Source: Perlabentimonas sp034003245
Lineage (GTDB): Bacteria > Bacteroidota > Bacteroidia > Bacteroidales > Tenuifilaceae
NCBI GenBank assembly: GCA_034003245.1
Contig: JAVEYY010000011.1
Span: 1 to 64,000, forward strand
Length of the DNA stretch: 64,000 nucleotides
Direction: 5' to 3'
The notes beneath the pieces are model-generated. The model saw only the letters and a program-made list of their open reading frames with translations. It had not been told where the DNA came from and ran no database searches. Positions 1 to 8,215 of this stretch are shown here, piece by piece. Numbering within the stretch: position 1 is the first letter of the stretch; every line of letters begins with the position of its first letter. The translations under genes were made by a program, and so were the position numbers.

Positions 1-79
1 GTTAAACGACTCACGGAATGAGATCCTGTGCGATTGTGTTCCATCCCGTAAATCTATGAAATTTATAGAAACTAAAGTA

Positions 80-97
80 CCTGCAATAAATTGCAGG
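80..97. other. Short inverted repeat CCTGCAA/TTGCAGG
   Basis: A perfect 7-bp stem with a 4-base loop (TAAA), in an A/T-rich stretch. The first 182 bases hold no gene I can support. The hairpin lies downstream of the minus-strand SemiSWEET-like gene but about 85 bases beyond its stop and without a clear T-run on that strand, so a terminator role is only possible. Confidence 0.3.
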
Positions 98-182
98 GTT
101 TTAACCATTGTTTAAGATAATAAAAAAAACTTCAAAATATTGATCGTTTTTTTTCAGGAGTTAAAACATTTCAAACAAGTAG

Positions 183-446
183 CTACTTACGGGCAGTCTC
201 CCTAATCTTAATCACCAAAATCACCAGCGTGGGGATTAACGTGATAATATTGGCCAGGAGGATGGGTAAATCGCCAACCAGAAAACCGTAAACTACCCAC
301 ATGGCAATGCCCACCACCAGTATGCTGTACATTACCAGCGAAATGCTATGCGCATCGCGGGTTTTAATAATTTTAACCGCCTGCGGAAAGAATGAAATTG
401 TGGTTAGGGTTGCGGCTATTAGGCCTAGAATTCTTATGTAATCCAT
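183..446 (-). CDS. SemiSWEET / PQ-loop family small transporter-like protein
   Basis: An 87-residue protein with three predicted membrane segments (about residues 5-22, 37-56 and 62-82). Segment one carries the PQ dipeptide (FFPQAVKII, residues 19-27) typical of SemiSWEETs and PQ-loop proteins. Bacterial SemiSWEETs are about 85-100 residues with three helices and work as dimers that transport sugars, so length and layout fit. The start is an ATG directly before the first hydrophobic segment. It is monocistronic on the minus strand with no sugar-metabolism neighbour, so the substrate cannot be guessed. Confidence 0.8.
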   Translation of the reverse strand: MDYIRILGLIAATLTTISFFPQAVKIIKTRDAHSISLVMYSILVVGIAMWVVYGFLVGDLPILLANIITLIPTLVILVIKIRETARK

Positions 447-475
447 TGTAGTTTAATTGATGATTGGTGGATTGA

Positions 476-510
476 TTGGCTGTTGGCTATTGGCTGTTGG
501 CTATTGGCTT
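476..510. repeat. Tandem repeat of TTGGCTGTTGGCTA
   Basis: Two full 14-base units followed by a partial third (TTGGCTT). Within each unit the subunit TTGGCT recurs, so it is a simple low-complexity repeat. Similar short repeats are common between genes in Bacteroidota. No function is indicated. Confidence 0.75.
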
Positions 511-521
511 TTGACTCCCTG

Positions 522-627
522 TCTCGCGTTCTCGAAGAAGCCGCTTTTGTGCTTTCTGGCGAGAGGAAACACTGTTCTTTGCGGTTAATTTCGTCAGATA
601 ACGACGAAATTCCGAGACATTGCGAGA
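522..627. repeat. Small inverted-repeat element, possible MITE or REP-like sequence
   Basis: The left end reads TCTCGC-gtt-CTCG (522-534) and the right end CGAG-acatt-GCGAGA (613-627), an imperfect inverted repeat enclosing about 78 bases. Near the right end lies a perfect 9-bp hairpin, AATTTCGTC/GACGAAATT (587-611). Inverted ends around a non-coding core suggest a miniature mobile or REP-type element. No target-site duplication is evident. Confidence 0.4.
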
Positions 628-668
628 TTTGCTCCTCGCCCTATGCCCTATGTCTTCGCATACAGTAA

Positions 669-719
669 ACTTAACTTTGAACTTTGAACTTTAAACGTTA
701 AACGCCCAACTTTAAACTC
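669..719. repeat. AACTTTGAACTTT-type low-complexity repeat
   Basis: The unit AACTTTG/AACTTTA is repeated four times with small changes, interrupted by a TTAAACG segment, just downstream of the rsmG stop. It is non-coding. Confidence 0.6.
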
Positions 720-752
720 CCAAAAAACTAGTCACCATCCATTCATCTATAA

Positions 753-1373
753 TTACCTGGGCACAAATACCACCTGCTTCTCCTCAAAGTACTCCTCCTC
801 AAAAAGGTTAGATATTATCCAACGCTGTACCATTTTCCCGAAAGGCAACAGTTCCTCCTTAATATCTCCTCCCTTAAGGGCAATTACCCCGTTAGGAAGA
901 TGGTTGTAACCACCGGGCTTCACTTTCCCTCTTACCCATCCCATTATGGTGGGCATGGGCGCAACAGCACGGGTAACAGCAAAATCGAAGGTTTCGGTCA
1001 GCTCCTCTACCCTGGCTTTTTGAGCTTTTACATTCGTTAACCCTATGCTTTCGGCTACTGCATTAACTACGGTAATCTTTTTTCCAATGGAATCGACCAG
1101 GGTAAAATCAACTGAAGGAAAAAGGATTGCCAGCGGAATCCCGGGAAAACCACCCCCTGTACCAATATCCAAAACTCGGGTTCCCTTGGCAAAGGATATT
1201 ATTTTGGCAATGGCCAATGAGTGGAGCACATGATGGACATCCAACCTATCGATATCCTTACGCGATACAACATTTATTTTTGAATTCCAATCGCTGTAGA
1301 GCTCCTGGAGCATCAAAAACTGGTCGCGTTGCTGTTTTGTAAGCTCAGGGAAGTATTTAAAAACTATATCCAT
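753..1373 (-). CDS. rsmG: 16S rRNA (guanine(527)-N7)-methyltransferase RsmG
   Basis: A 206-residue class I SAM-dependent methyltransferase, the usual length for RsmG/GidB. Residues 34-40 (NVVSRKD) and the SAM-binding motif I at 68-80 (LDIGTGGGFPGIP) are RsmG signatures. The enzyme methylates G527 in the 530 loop of 16S rRNA; its loss gives low-level streptomycin resistance in known species. The ATG lies 5 bases after the sigma-factor stop, so it is the last gene of an operon with the glycosyltransferase and the ECF sigma factor. Confidence 0.95.
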   Translation of the reverse strand: MDIVFKYFPELTKQQRDQFLMLQELYSDWNSKINVVSRKDIDRLDVHHVLHSLAIAKIISFAKGTRVLDIGTGGGFPGIPLAILFPSVDFTLVDSIGKKITVVNAVAESIGLTNVKAQKARVEELTETFDFAVTRAVAPMPTIMGWVRGKVKPGGYNHLPNGVIALKGGDIKEELLPFGKMVQRWIISNLFEEEYFEEKQVVFVPR

Positions 1374-1378
1374 GTTAG

Positions 1379-1990
1379 TTATGGCTTATGGGGGCTATCG
1401 GAAAGAATATTGAAAAGCAACTCCCTTGCCCTAAAAAGCTGCGCTTTAACTGTTCCAAGCGGAAGTTCCAGCTCGTCCGATATCTCCTCGTACGAGTACT
1501 CCTTAAAGTAGCGTAACTCTATAAGCTTTCGGTAGCGGGGCTTAAGCTTCGACACTACTTCTTTGATGAGCTGAATATTTTGATGTTTGATAAGGTTCTC
1601 CTCAGGATCGAGCCCACCCGAAAGCAAATTAGAGGCGGGACTCGACGAGACTCCCTCCACATCCTCGGTGGGATGATCGATAGAGATAATATTGGCTTTT
1701 CGCTTACGGATAAAATCGATGCAGTTGTTGGTGGCAATCTTGAATAGCCAAGTGCTAAAGGCAAAGTTTGGAGTGTACTGTTGTATGCTCTTAAAAGCTT
1801 TCCCAAATGCCTCGATGGTGAGATCCTCGGCATCGCTCTTGTTATTCACCATCTTCAAAAGCATAAAGTAAATGGCATCGCGATACCGCTCAAGCAACTC
1901 TGCATAGGCCTTTTGATCGCCGTTTACAGCCTGTTCAACCAGAACAAGGTCGTACTTAGCCTTATCGGAAAGATTAGGACCTAGTTCCAT
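1379..1990 (-). CDS. ECF-type RNA polymerase sigma factor
   Basis: A 203-residue sigma-70 family protein. Region 2 covers about residues 20-95, with the region 2.2-like segment DAEDLTIEAFGKAFKSI and a FSTWLFKIATNNCIDFIRKRK segment for -10 recognition. Region 4, a helix-turn-helix, covers about 140-195 (LRYFKEYSYEEISDELELPLGTVKAQLFRAR). The two are joined by an Asp/Ser-rich linker. Its start overlaps the glycosyltransferase stop by 10 bases and rsmG follows 5 bases after it. There is no anti-sigma factor beside it, so how it is held inactive is unknown. Confidence 0.93.
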   Translation of the reverse strand: MELGPNLSDKAKYDLVLVEQAVNGDQKAYAELLERYRDAIYFMLLKMVNNKSDAEDLTIEAFGKAFKSIQQYTPNFAFSTWLFKIATNNCIDFIRKRKANIISIDHPTEDVEGVSSSPASNLLSGGLDPEENLIKHQNIQLIKEVVSKLKPRYRKLIELRYFKEYSYEEISDELELPLGTVKAQLFRARELLFNILSDSPHKP

Positions 1991-3150
1991 CTACTTCGTT
2001 TTAGGGTTAAGCGGTTTGCTAGCATTAGTATGCCAATAAGAAGCGGGGAAAATAAATCATACACAAGCGAAAGTATGAATATTTTCCTTTCATTCAAACG
2101 ATTCATGGCAATTTTTAGGATGATATCTATCAATATCATCCTAAAACCCAATACGCCTAATACTATGTAAAGGTTTGACTGATCAATAATTAGTAGCACT
2201 GTCGATACCCAAAAAAGCATTCGCGACATGGGCTCTAAGCCCAACCAAAACTTAATTCCCTTCTTGTAGTATGGCGATGTGGTTAAATGCCTCCGCTTCT
2301 GCGAAACCCAATCAGTAAATGTTTTACTGGCTACCGACCGGGTATGCGCCTCGTGGTTAATCTCAACCGCAGTAATTTCTCTACTAGCAACCTGATTAAC
2401 AAACAGGTCATCATCGCCCGACATAATATGGCTATGCGATGCAAAACCCTTATTATTAAAGTACAAATCTTTACGGTAAGCCAAGTTCCTACCAACTCCC
2501 ATGTATGGTTTGCCCATTAGGGCAAAACCTAGGTACTGCATGCCAATAAAAAAGGCATCGAAACGAATAAGCGCGTTAAGTAATCCTTTGGTAGGAATAT
2601 ATCCTCCGTACCCAAGCACCAACTGCTTGGGCGACTTAAAGTTTGAAGCCATTGTGGCAAGCCACTTTTTGCTCTCGGGTTTACAATCGGCATCGGTAAG
2701 AAGTAACCAATCATTCTTGGCAGCCTTAATTCCGATGGTAAGCGCCAACTTTTTGCCGTGGGTAAACTTGCTGTCGGGTTTAATAGTAGTTACACGCAAA
2801 TGTGGGTACTGAGCCGAGAGCCTGCGAAGAACCATTTCCGAGTCGTCGAACGAGCAATCGTTCACTACAACCACCTCAAATGCTGGATACTCCTGCTCAA
2901 GCACCGAGGGCAGAAAATTGGCCAAGTTCTCCTCCTCATTCCTAGCGCAAATAACAATTGAAACTGGAGGCAGCTTATCTGTAGGTACAGATATTTTTGG
3001 CCTGCGAATGGTTACACGGAGATAAACAAAAAGGTAGAAAAAGAGCTGAATCAGTAACGAAACTGCAAGAACTCCCAAAAGAACTAATTCGTAAATGGTT
3101 GACTGAGAAAAGAAAAGGCTCACTGCTCGGGGTATTATATTCAACAGCAA
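1981..3150 (-). CDS. Membrane-anchored family 2 glycosyltransferase
   Basis: About 389 residues. An N-terminal membrane segment (about 20-46) precedes a GT-A domain beginning PPVSIVICARNEEEN (61-75). A DxD-type metal site lies at 152-155 (TDAD), a second acidic motif at SGDDD, and a QKRRH motif resembles the QxxRW motif of processive enzymes. At least two membrane segments close the C terminus, as in IcaA-like polysaccharide synthases. No ATG is available near the N terminus: the start is TTG at 3150 or GTG at 3123, and the first ATG would cut into the catalytic domain. First gene of the operon with the sigma factor and rsmG. Acceptor and product are unknown. Confidence 0.85.
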   Translation of the reverse strand: MLLNIIPRAVSLFFSQSTIYELVLLGVLAVSLLIQLFFYLFVYLRVTIRRPKISVPTDKLPPVSIVICARNEEENLANFLPSVLEQEYPAFEVVVVNDCSFDDSEMVLRRLSAQYPHLRVTTIKPDSKFTHGKKLALTIGIKAAKNDWLLLTDADCKPESKKWLATMASNFKSPKQLVLGYGGYIPTKGLLNALIRFDAFFIGMQYLGFALMGKPYMGVGRNLAYRKDLYFNNKGFASHSHIMSGDDDLFVNQVASREITAVEINHEAHTRSVASKTFTDWVSQKRRHLTTSPYYKKGIKFWLGLEPMSRMLFWVSTVLLIIDQSNLYIVLGVLGFRMILIDIILKIAMNRLNERKIFILSLVYDLFSPLLIGILMLANRLTLKRSRWN

Positions 3151-3216
3151 TTTTATTAAAGATTTTTGGCTTTACCAAGGTTACCGACAAACAAAAGTAG
3201 GTTTCACAATTTCTAC

Positions 3217-3224
3217 TATCTTTG
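3217..3224 (+). promoter_or_regulatory. Promoter -7 element (TATCTTTG) for tgt
   Basis: An exact match to the Bacteroidota -7 consensus TAnnTTTG, 28 bases before the tgt ATG. I see no clean -33 TTTG at the usual spacing. Confidence 0.6.
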
Positions 3225-3251
3225 AGGCCAAATTAAGAGTCAGCTTTCGCA

Positions 3252-4382
3252 ATGCAATTCACCATCAACTCGCTAGATACCAATAGCAAAGCCCGAACAG
3301 GCACCATTAAAACTGCCCACGGCGAAATTCCAACGCCCATTTTTATGCCAGTAGGTACTGTTGGCAGCGTAAAGGGTATAAACCCCAGGGAACTTGAACA
3401 GGATATTAATGCAAAGATAATCCTGGGAAATACATATCACCTTTACCTAAGACCTGGGCTAGAGGTAATTGAGGCTGCCGGTGGCCTGCATAAGTTTATT
3501 TCGTGGGATCGCCCAATCCTAACCGACAGCGGCGGATATCAGGTTTTTTCGCTGGCCGAGAACCGGAAGTTAAAACCCGAGGGAGCTCATTTTCGCTCAC
3601 ATATAGATGGATCGAAACATTTCTTCTCGCCCGAAAATGTGATGGATATTCAGCGGGTAATTGGCGCCGATATTATTATGGCATTCGACGAGTGCCCACC
3701 GGGCACTGCCACATACGACTACGCTAAAAAATCGCTCGACCTCACCGAGAACTGGCTCGATCGCTGTATCAAACGTTTCGACGAAACTGAACCCCTCTAC
3801 AACTATGAGCAAACGCTTTTCCCCATAGTGCAGGGCTGTGTTTACCCCGATTTAAGAAGACGAGCAGCCGAGTTTGTGGCAACCAAAAATCGTGATGGCT
3901 ACGCCATTGGAGGGCTCTCTGTGGGTGAGCCTGCCGAGGTAATGTACCAAATGGTGGAAGTTGTGAACGATATACTACCTATTGAAAAACCGCGTTACTT
4001 AATGGGTGTAGGCACCCCCGACAATATCCTTGAAGCTATCGATCGCGGAGTGGATATGTTCGACTGTGTAATGCCAACACGCAATGGCCGAAATGGCATG
4101 CTGTTCACCAGCGAGGGGATAATTAATATTCGCAATAAGCGATGGAGCAACGACTTTAGCCCCATCGACCCACAGGGTGCTAGTTTTGTCGACCAAAGGT
4201 TTACTAAAGCATACTTAAGGCATCTATTTATTTCGAAGGAGATGCTAGGGCCTCAGCTTGCCAGCATCCACAACCTGGGCTTTTACCTTTGGTTGGTAGG
4301 TGAGGCTCGCCGAAGAATTGAGGATGGAACCTTCAAGGGCTGGAAGGATCAGCTAGTAAAAAAACTAGTAGTAAGGTTATGA
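3252..4382 (+). CDS. tgt: Queuine/preQ1 tRNA-guanine transglycosylase (Tgt)
   Basis: A 376-residue TIM-barrel enzyme that swaps G34 for preQ1 in tRNAs with GUN anticodons. Visible hallmarks are GNTYHLYLRPG (59-69), the active-site DSGGYQVFS (92-100) and the nucleophile Asp271 in FDCVMPTRNG. The zinc-binding CxCxxC that normally follows is absent: residues 301-314 read DFSPIDPQGASFVD and there is no Cys after residue 272. From memory this is shared by other Bacteroidota Tgt proteins. The stop overlaps the next start (ATGA), so the permease gene is translationally coupled. Confidence 0.95.
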   Translation: MQFTINSLDTNSKARTGTIKTAHGEIPTPIFMPVGTVGSVKGINPRELEQDINAKIILGNTYHLYLRPGLEVIEAAGGLHKFISWDRPILTDSGGYQVFSLAENRKLKPEGAHFRSHIDGSKHFFSPENVMDIQRVIGADIIMAFDECPPGTATYDYAKKSLDLTENWLDRCIKRFDETEPLYNYEQTLFPIVQGCVYPDLRRRAAEFVATKNRDGYAIGGLSVGEPAEVMYQMVEVVNDILPIEKPRYLMGVGTPDNILEAIDRGVDMFDCVMPTRNGRNGMLFTSEGIINIRNKRWSNDFSPIDPQGASFVDQRFTKAYLRHLFISKEMLGPQLASIHNLGFYLWLVGEARRRIEDGTFKGWKDQLVKKLVVRL

Positions 4383-5470
4383 GCAAGATGGGGTTAAAAA
4401 TACTTGACATATACATTATCCGAAAGTTTATCGGCACCTATTTCTATGCCATTCTGCTAATTGTGGGGATTGCTGTGGTTTTTGACCTAGCCGAAAAAAT
4501 GGATGATTTCTTTGCCAAAGGCGCACCGGCAAAAGCAATTATTTTTGACTACTACCTAAACTTTATTCCATACTTTGCCAACCTCTTCAGCTCGCTTTTC
4601 ACCTTTATTGCTGTTATCTTCTTTACCTCAAAAATGGCTTACAGCACGGAGATAATAGCAATTCTCAGCAGTGGTGTTTCGTTTAAGCGAATCCTTTTCC
4701 CCTACTTCGTTTCGGCCTCCATTATTGCAGTATTCTCTTTTACTCTCACAAGCTTTGTTATACCACCTGCTAACAGGGTTCGAATTGAGTTTGAGAATAC
4801 CTACGTTAAGAAGCAGTACCGAAACACCGACCGCAACATACATCGACAGGTTAGACCCGGAATTTATATCTACATGAATTCCTTTAACACCTTCAGCAAT
4901 ATTGGCTCAAAATTCTCGATGGAGCATATTGTTGATGGCGAGCTAAAATCGAAACTTATTGGCGAATCGATAAAGTGGGATACAACCATAAATAAATGGA
5001 TGGTAAACAACTACTTTATCCGCACCTATTCCGACAGTGGCGAAACAGTTGTTTCGGGTACAAAAATCGACACCACAATCTACCTCCAACCTTCCGACTT
5101 TTCGCGAAGATTAAACATAGTAGAAACCATGAATATGTTTGAGTTAGATGAGTTTATTGATGAGCAGAGGATGCAGGGGGCCGAGAATGTCGATTTCTAT
5201 CTTATCGAAAAGTACAGCCGTTTTGCATATCCTTTCTCAACTTTTATCCTCACCATTATTGGCGTAGCACTCTCGTCACGAAAAGTCCGCGGAGGAATTG
5301 GACTTCATATTGGACTGGGCCTTGCGCTCAGCTTCAGCTATATCCTGTTTATGCGTTTCTCCACAATGTTTGCAGTTGGCGGTAGCCTGCCCCCTTTGGT
5401 GGCAGTATGGATACCAAATCTTATGTATGCGGTTATTGCATTTGTGCTATATAGACTTGCACCAAAGTAG
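4379..5470 (+). CDS. LptF/LptG family permease (YjgP/YjgQ)
   Basis: A 363-residue inner-membrane protein. Three N-terminal membrane helices (about 15-115), a periplasmic beta-jellyroll-like region (about 130-265) and three C-terminal helices (about 280-362) match LptF/LptG. These proteins pair with the LptB ATPase to extract lipopolysaccharide from the inner membrane and pass it to LptC/LptA. The opening DIYIIRKFIGTYFYAILLI is characteristic. It is coupled to tgt by a 4-base overlap, an arrangement seen in other Bacteroidota. Whether it is the F or G type cannot be settled by eye. Confidence 0.9.
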   Translation: MSKMGLKILDIYIIRKFIGTYFYAILLIVGIAVVFDLAEKMDDFFAKGAPAKAIIFDYYLNFIPYFANLFSSLFTFIAVIFFTSKMAYSTEIIAILSSGVSFKRILFPYFVSASIIAVFSFTLTSFVIPPANRVRIEFENTYVKKQYRNTDRNIHRQVRPGIYIYMNSFNTFSNIGSKFSMEHIVDGELKSKLIGESIKWDTTINKWMVNNYFIRTYSDSGETVVSGTKIDTTIYLQPSDFSRRLNIVETMNMFELDEFIDEQRMQGAENVDFYLIEKYSRFAYPFSTFILTIIGVALSSRKVRGGIGLHIGLGLALSFSYILFMRFSTMFAVGGSLPPLVAVWIPNLMYAVIAFVLYRLAPK

Positions 5471-5488
5471 ATCAATAAAACCCTCTCC

Positions 5489-6046
5489 TTACTTACATAA
5501 CCTTTGGGAGGCTATTGGGGTATAACGAGGGCCTTGAGGCATTAACTCGCTTTTATAGAGAATAACCTCATCGATACAACTTTGTTGGAATAACAAAGTT
5601 TCATGCTCCAAAACCAGCTCATCAAGCAGTCCAGTATCACCTACACTCTTAATCCTTCCAATGGTGATATGTGGATTAAAACCCCGAGCATCGGGCTTGT
5701 ACCCTAACGGTTCAATTAGTTCTACAACTTTCCTCTCCAACAATTTTAACTCTGGATTAGGCTCAACACCAACCCACAAAACCTTAGGATTAGCCTTGGA
5801 ACCAAACACACCCAACCCCTTAATAGATATTGAAAATTCAGAAAAGCCATATAAATGCTCCTTAAATAGATTTCCAATTCTATCGACAACGGGAGCAGGT
5901 GTATCGCCAAGGAAAAAGAGGGTAAGGTGCAATGTGTGAAAATCAACCCACTTAATCCGCTCAAACGATAGGGCATCCTTTAACTCTCGCAAAACCACCT
6001 TAAGCTTTTGCTCCACAGGAATTTTTATGGCAATAAAAGTTCTCAT
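5489..6046 (-). CDS. thpR: RNA 2',3'-cyclic phosphodiesterase (ThpR / 2H family)
   Basis: A 185-residue 2H phosphoesterase with both HxTx motifs, HLTL (in HTLHLTLFFLG, about residue 43) and HITI (HITIGRI, about 125). Family members hydrolyse RNA 2',3'-cyclic phosphates and can ligate RNA in vitro. The ATG at 6046 gives the usual N terminus MRTFIAIKIP; a TTG two codons upstream is less likely. It ends 18 bases from the convergent permease gene. Confidence 0.9.
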   Translation of the reverse strand: MRTFIAIKIPVEQKLKVVLRELKDALSFERIKWVDFHTLHLTLFFLGDTPAPVVDRIGNLFKEHLYGFSEFSISIKGLGVFGSKANPKVLWVGVEPNPELKLLERKVVELIEPLGYKPDARGFNPHITIGRIKSVGDTGLLDELVLEHETLLFQQSCIDEVILYKSELMPQGPRYTPIASQRLCK

Positions 6047-6149
6047 ATTCAAGCTAAAAATAAATTTTTAACATATCTTTAGAACTAACCCGACCAGCAA
6101 GTTAGCTAAATTTTGTATCTTAACTGGCATAATTTAAAACATTAACTAT

Positions 6150-6806
6150 ATGAGCAAAACAAAACGATTTGCCGTTGTTTTGGCTGGATGTGGAGTTTAC
6201 GATGGTGCCGAAATACACGAGGCAACCATGACCCTTTACGCCATAACCCTTCAGGGGGGATCGTACCAGATCTTTGCCCCCGATATCGACCAGTATCATG
6301 TGGTAAACCACATCACTGGCGAAGAAATGGATGAGAAAAGGAATGTTCTGGTTGAAGCGGCACGGATTGCCCGTGGCAAAATCCTTCCCCTAACAAATTA
6401 TAAACCTTCCGATTTCGATGCGCTAATCTTTCCAGGCGGATTTGGCGTGGCAAAAAACCTCTGTACCTATGCATTCGATGGCGCAAACCTAGCTGTAAAT
6501 ACTGAAGTAGAAAATGCCATTATCCAAACCCATAGGGCTAAAAAACCCATTGGTGCTCTTTGTATCGCACCCGTTCTCTTGGCAAAAACCATTAGGAAAG
6601 CCTCGTTAACAATTGGACAGGATAAGGGAACTGCACAAGACATTGAGGCTCTAGGTGCAAAGCATAAGGCAACCAATCACGGTGAGGTTACGGTGGATAT
6701 AGAAAATCTACTGTTCACCACACCCTGCTACATGCTCGATGCCTCCATTGTTGATATTGCCAATGGAGCAAATGCTGTGGTAAAGGAAATGCTCAAGCAT
6801 ATGTAA
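6150..6806 (+). CDS. elbB: ElbB-type DJ-1/PfpI superfamily protein (glyoxalase III-like)
   Basis: A 218-residue protein of the DJ-1/PfpI fold. It begins with RFAVVLAGCGVYDGAEIHEA, the ElbB N terminus, and carries the nucleophile-elbow cysteine in GALCIAPVLLA (about residues 131-141). ElbB was first linked to isoprenoid biosynthesis in E. coli and later shown to have weak glyoxalase activity; the physiological substrate is uncertain. It is divergent from thpR and ends in a strong hairpin. Confidence 0.92.
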   Translation: MSKTKRFAVVLAGCGVYDGAEIHEATMTLYAITLQGGSYQIFAPDIDQYHVVNHITGEEMDEKRNVLVEAARIARGKILPLTNYKPSDFDALIFPGGFGVAKNLCTYAFDGANLAVNTEVENAIIQTHRAKKPIGALCIAPVLLAKTIRKASLTIGQDKGTAQDIEALGAKHKATNHGEVTVDIENLLFTTPCYMLDASIVDIANGANAVVKEMLKHM

Positions 6807-6814
6807 AGTCCGCA

Positions 6815-6849
6815 AACCAAGAAACCGCCGAAGAGGCGGTTTCTTGGTT
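6815..6849. terminator. Bidirectional terminator hairpin
   Basis: A perfect 15-bp stem (AACCAAGAAACCGCC and its complement) with a GAAGA loop between the convergent elbB and DUF4294 genes. It could serve both strands, although the flanking T-runs are short. Confidence 0.8.
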
Positions 6850-6868
6850 AATGTAACTCATTAAACTC

Positions 6869-7483
6869 CTATATTAGCCCATGCTCGTAAAGGATAATTA
6901 TCTCGTTAAGGATTTTATCCTCGTCAGCAGCATTGAATTCCGATTTTAGATTTGATCCAAAAATCCGGGCAACAGTTTGCCAAAAAACTGCAGAAACTCC
7001 TCCCCTTAGGTCGCGGATCACATCATATGAGGTTCTGCCAATCTCGCGGTCAATCAGCTTAATGAGCAAACGCCCTTGCGAAATAGTAAGTTTAACTAAC
7101 TGGTGTTCAAACTCAGCCCTTAGCTCCTTTTCCACCTTTTTAACATACTCCCGCCGTTCGTGTTCAGATTTTAGAGTTCTGTAATGGCTATCCATCTCCG
7201 AAATTTTCATCTTAGCAATCTGAGCATATGGGTAAACCACTTTCACATTCCTAACCAATCGGTAGTACTGGCGGTAATCGCGCTTGCTGGCGAATTTGCG
7301 TTGTGGAAAAACAACAACCTGTGGAATTAAAACATTGGGTAAGGTATCGCCATCAATAATGGTAATGGGCACAAAAATAAACCCATCGCGCTCTATTGGG
7401 CGCGATTGTGCCTCCAGTTCAGTAACTAATAGCAGCTGAAAAGCGATAGAAAAAAATAGTGATATGTATAAAACCCTTCTCAT
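6869..7483 (-). CDS. DUF4294 family secreted protein
   Basis: A 204-residue protein of a Bacteroidota-specific family of unknown function. A signal peptide (about residues 1-26, MRRVLYISLFFSIAFQLLLV) leads into a short beta-like region with VPITIIDGDTLPNV, then a helical, charged segment starting at YRQYYRLVRNVKVVYPYAQIAK, the family's best-conserved part. The ATG at 7483 starts the signal peptide; a TTG six codons upstream is not preferred. Probably periplasmic. It stands alone. Confidence 0.85.
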   Translation of the reverse strand: MRRVLYISLFFSIAFQLLLVTELEAQSRPIERDGFIFVPITIIDGDTLPNVLIPQVVVFPQRKFASKRDYRQYYRLVRNVKVVYPYAQIAKMKISEMDSHYRTLKSEHERREYVKKVEKELRAEFEHQLVKLTISQGRLLIKLIDREIGRTSYDVIRDLRGGVSAVFWQTVARIFGSNLKSEFNAADEDKILNEIIILYEHGLI

Positions 7484-7651
7484 CTTAATAAAAACCCACA
7501 AGCATTTAAACGGATTTGGAGTTAAAATGTTGTAGCGTAATCAACCCACATAATTACATAAAAAATGCCAAAAAATTTTTGTAAGTCATTTTTTTTAGTG
7601 AATTTTCACGCTTAAATAAACGCCCAATTATCAACCTAAAAAACAACGATT

Positions 7652-8164
7652 ATGGAAACTATTGAGACCTCAACCCCAAGAGAATTAAGCTATGCCGGCT
7701 TCTGGCTTCGTTTTGCTGCCTACATAATCGACTCGTTTATTGTGGGTTTTATAGGATTCCTAATAGCGATTCCCAGTGTAGTTATCATCGTATCTATGGC
7801 AATTGGGTTAGATAATATTTCCGATCCAAAAGATTTGCTCGATGATGGAAACCTCCTGAAAATTGGGGTTATCATTGGTATTGTCATCCTAATATCACTG
7901 CTTAGTCTAGTGGCTAGCTGGCTGTATTACGCTTTGTTCGAGTCTTCGAAACAGGGTGGTACTTTAGGCAAAATGGCCGTTGGCATTAAGGTTACCACCT
8001 ACACTGGCGAACGTATTTCGTTTGGAAGAGCCACAGGACGGTATTTTGCACGAATCATCACCAACATGACCATGCTAATTGGCTATATCATGGCAGGATT
8101 TACCGAGCGAAAGCAGGCTCTTCACGATATTCTGGCCAACTGTGTGGTGATAAAAAAGGATTAG
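7652..8164 (+). CDS. RDD family membrane protein
   Basis: 170 residues with an RDD domain. AGFWLRFAAYIIDSFIVGFI (residues 16-35) carries the Arg and Asp of the family, a second membrane segment covers about 68-98, and the GGTLGKMAVGIKV motif is followed by the third segment and the RKQALHDILANCVVI ending. RDD proteins are small integral membrane proteins; some act in Na+/H+ transport, but function is generally unknown. Start ATG at 7652. Confidence 0.9.
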   Translation: METIETSTPRELSYAGFWLRFAAYIIDSFIVGFIGFLIAIPSVVIIVSMAIGLDNISDPKDLLDDGNLLKIGVIIGIVILISLLSLVASWLYYALFESSKQGGTLGKMAVGIKVTTYTGERISFGRATGRYFARIITNMTMLIGYIMAGFTERKQALHDILANCVVIKKD

Positions 8165-8215
8165 TTCCCCAAACAAACAGGTGTGTTTAGGGTTATACTG
8201 TGAAAATGACCATAC

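Larger units (their letters stand above)
447..752. other. Intergenic region with short repeats and a small inverted-repeat element
   Basis: This 306-base gap holds three things in order: two copies of a 14-base unit (TTGGCTGTTGGCTA) at 476-510; an imperfect inverted-repeat element at 522-627 with an internal hairpin; and an AACTTTGAACTTT-type repeat at 669-719. A 61-codon open frame crosses the first two, but its composition follows the repeats and it has no recognisable protein features, so I do not call it a gene. Confidence 0.6.

Noticed and set aside
483..668. A 61-codon open frame on the plus strand
   Set aside because: It crosses the TTGGCT repeat and the inverted-repeat element; composition follows the DNA repeats and there is no start signal or recognised domain.
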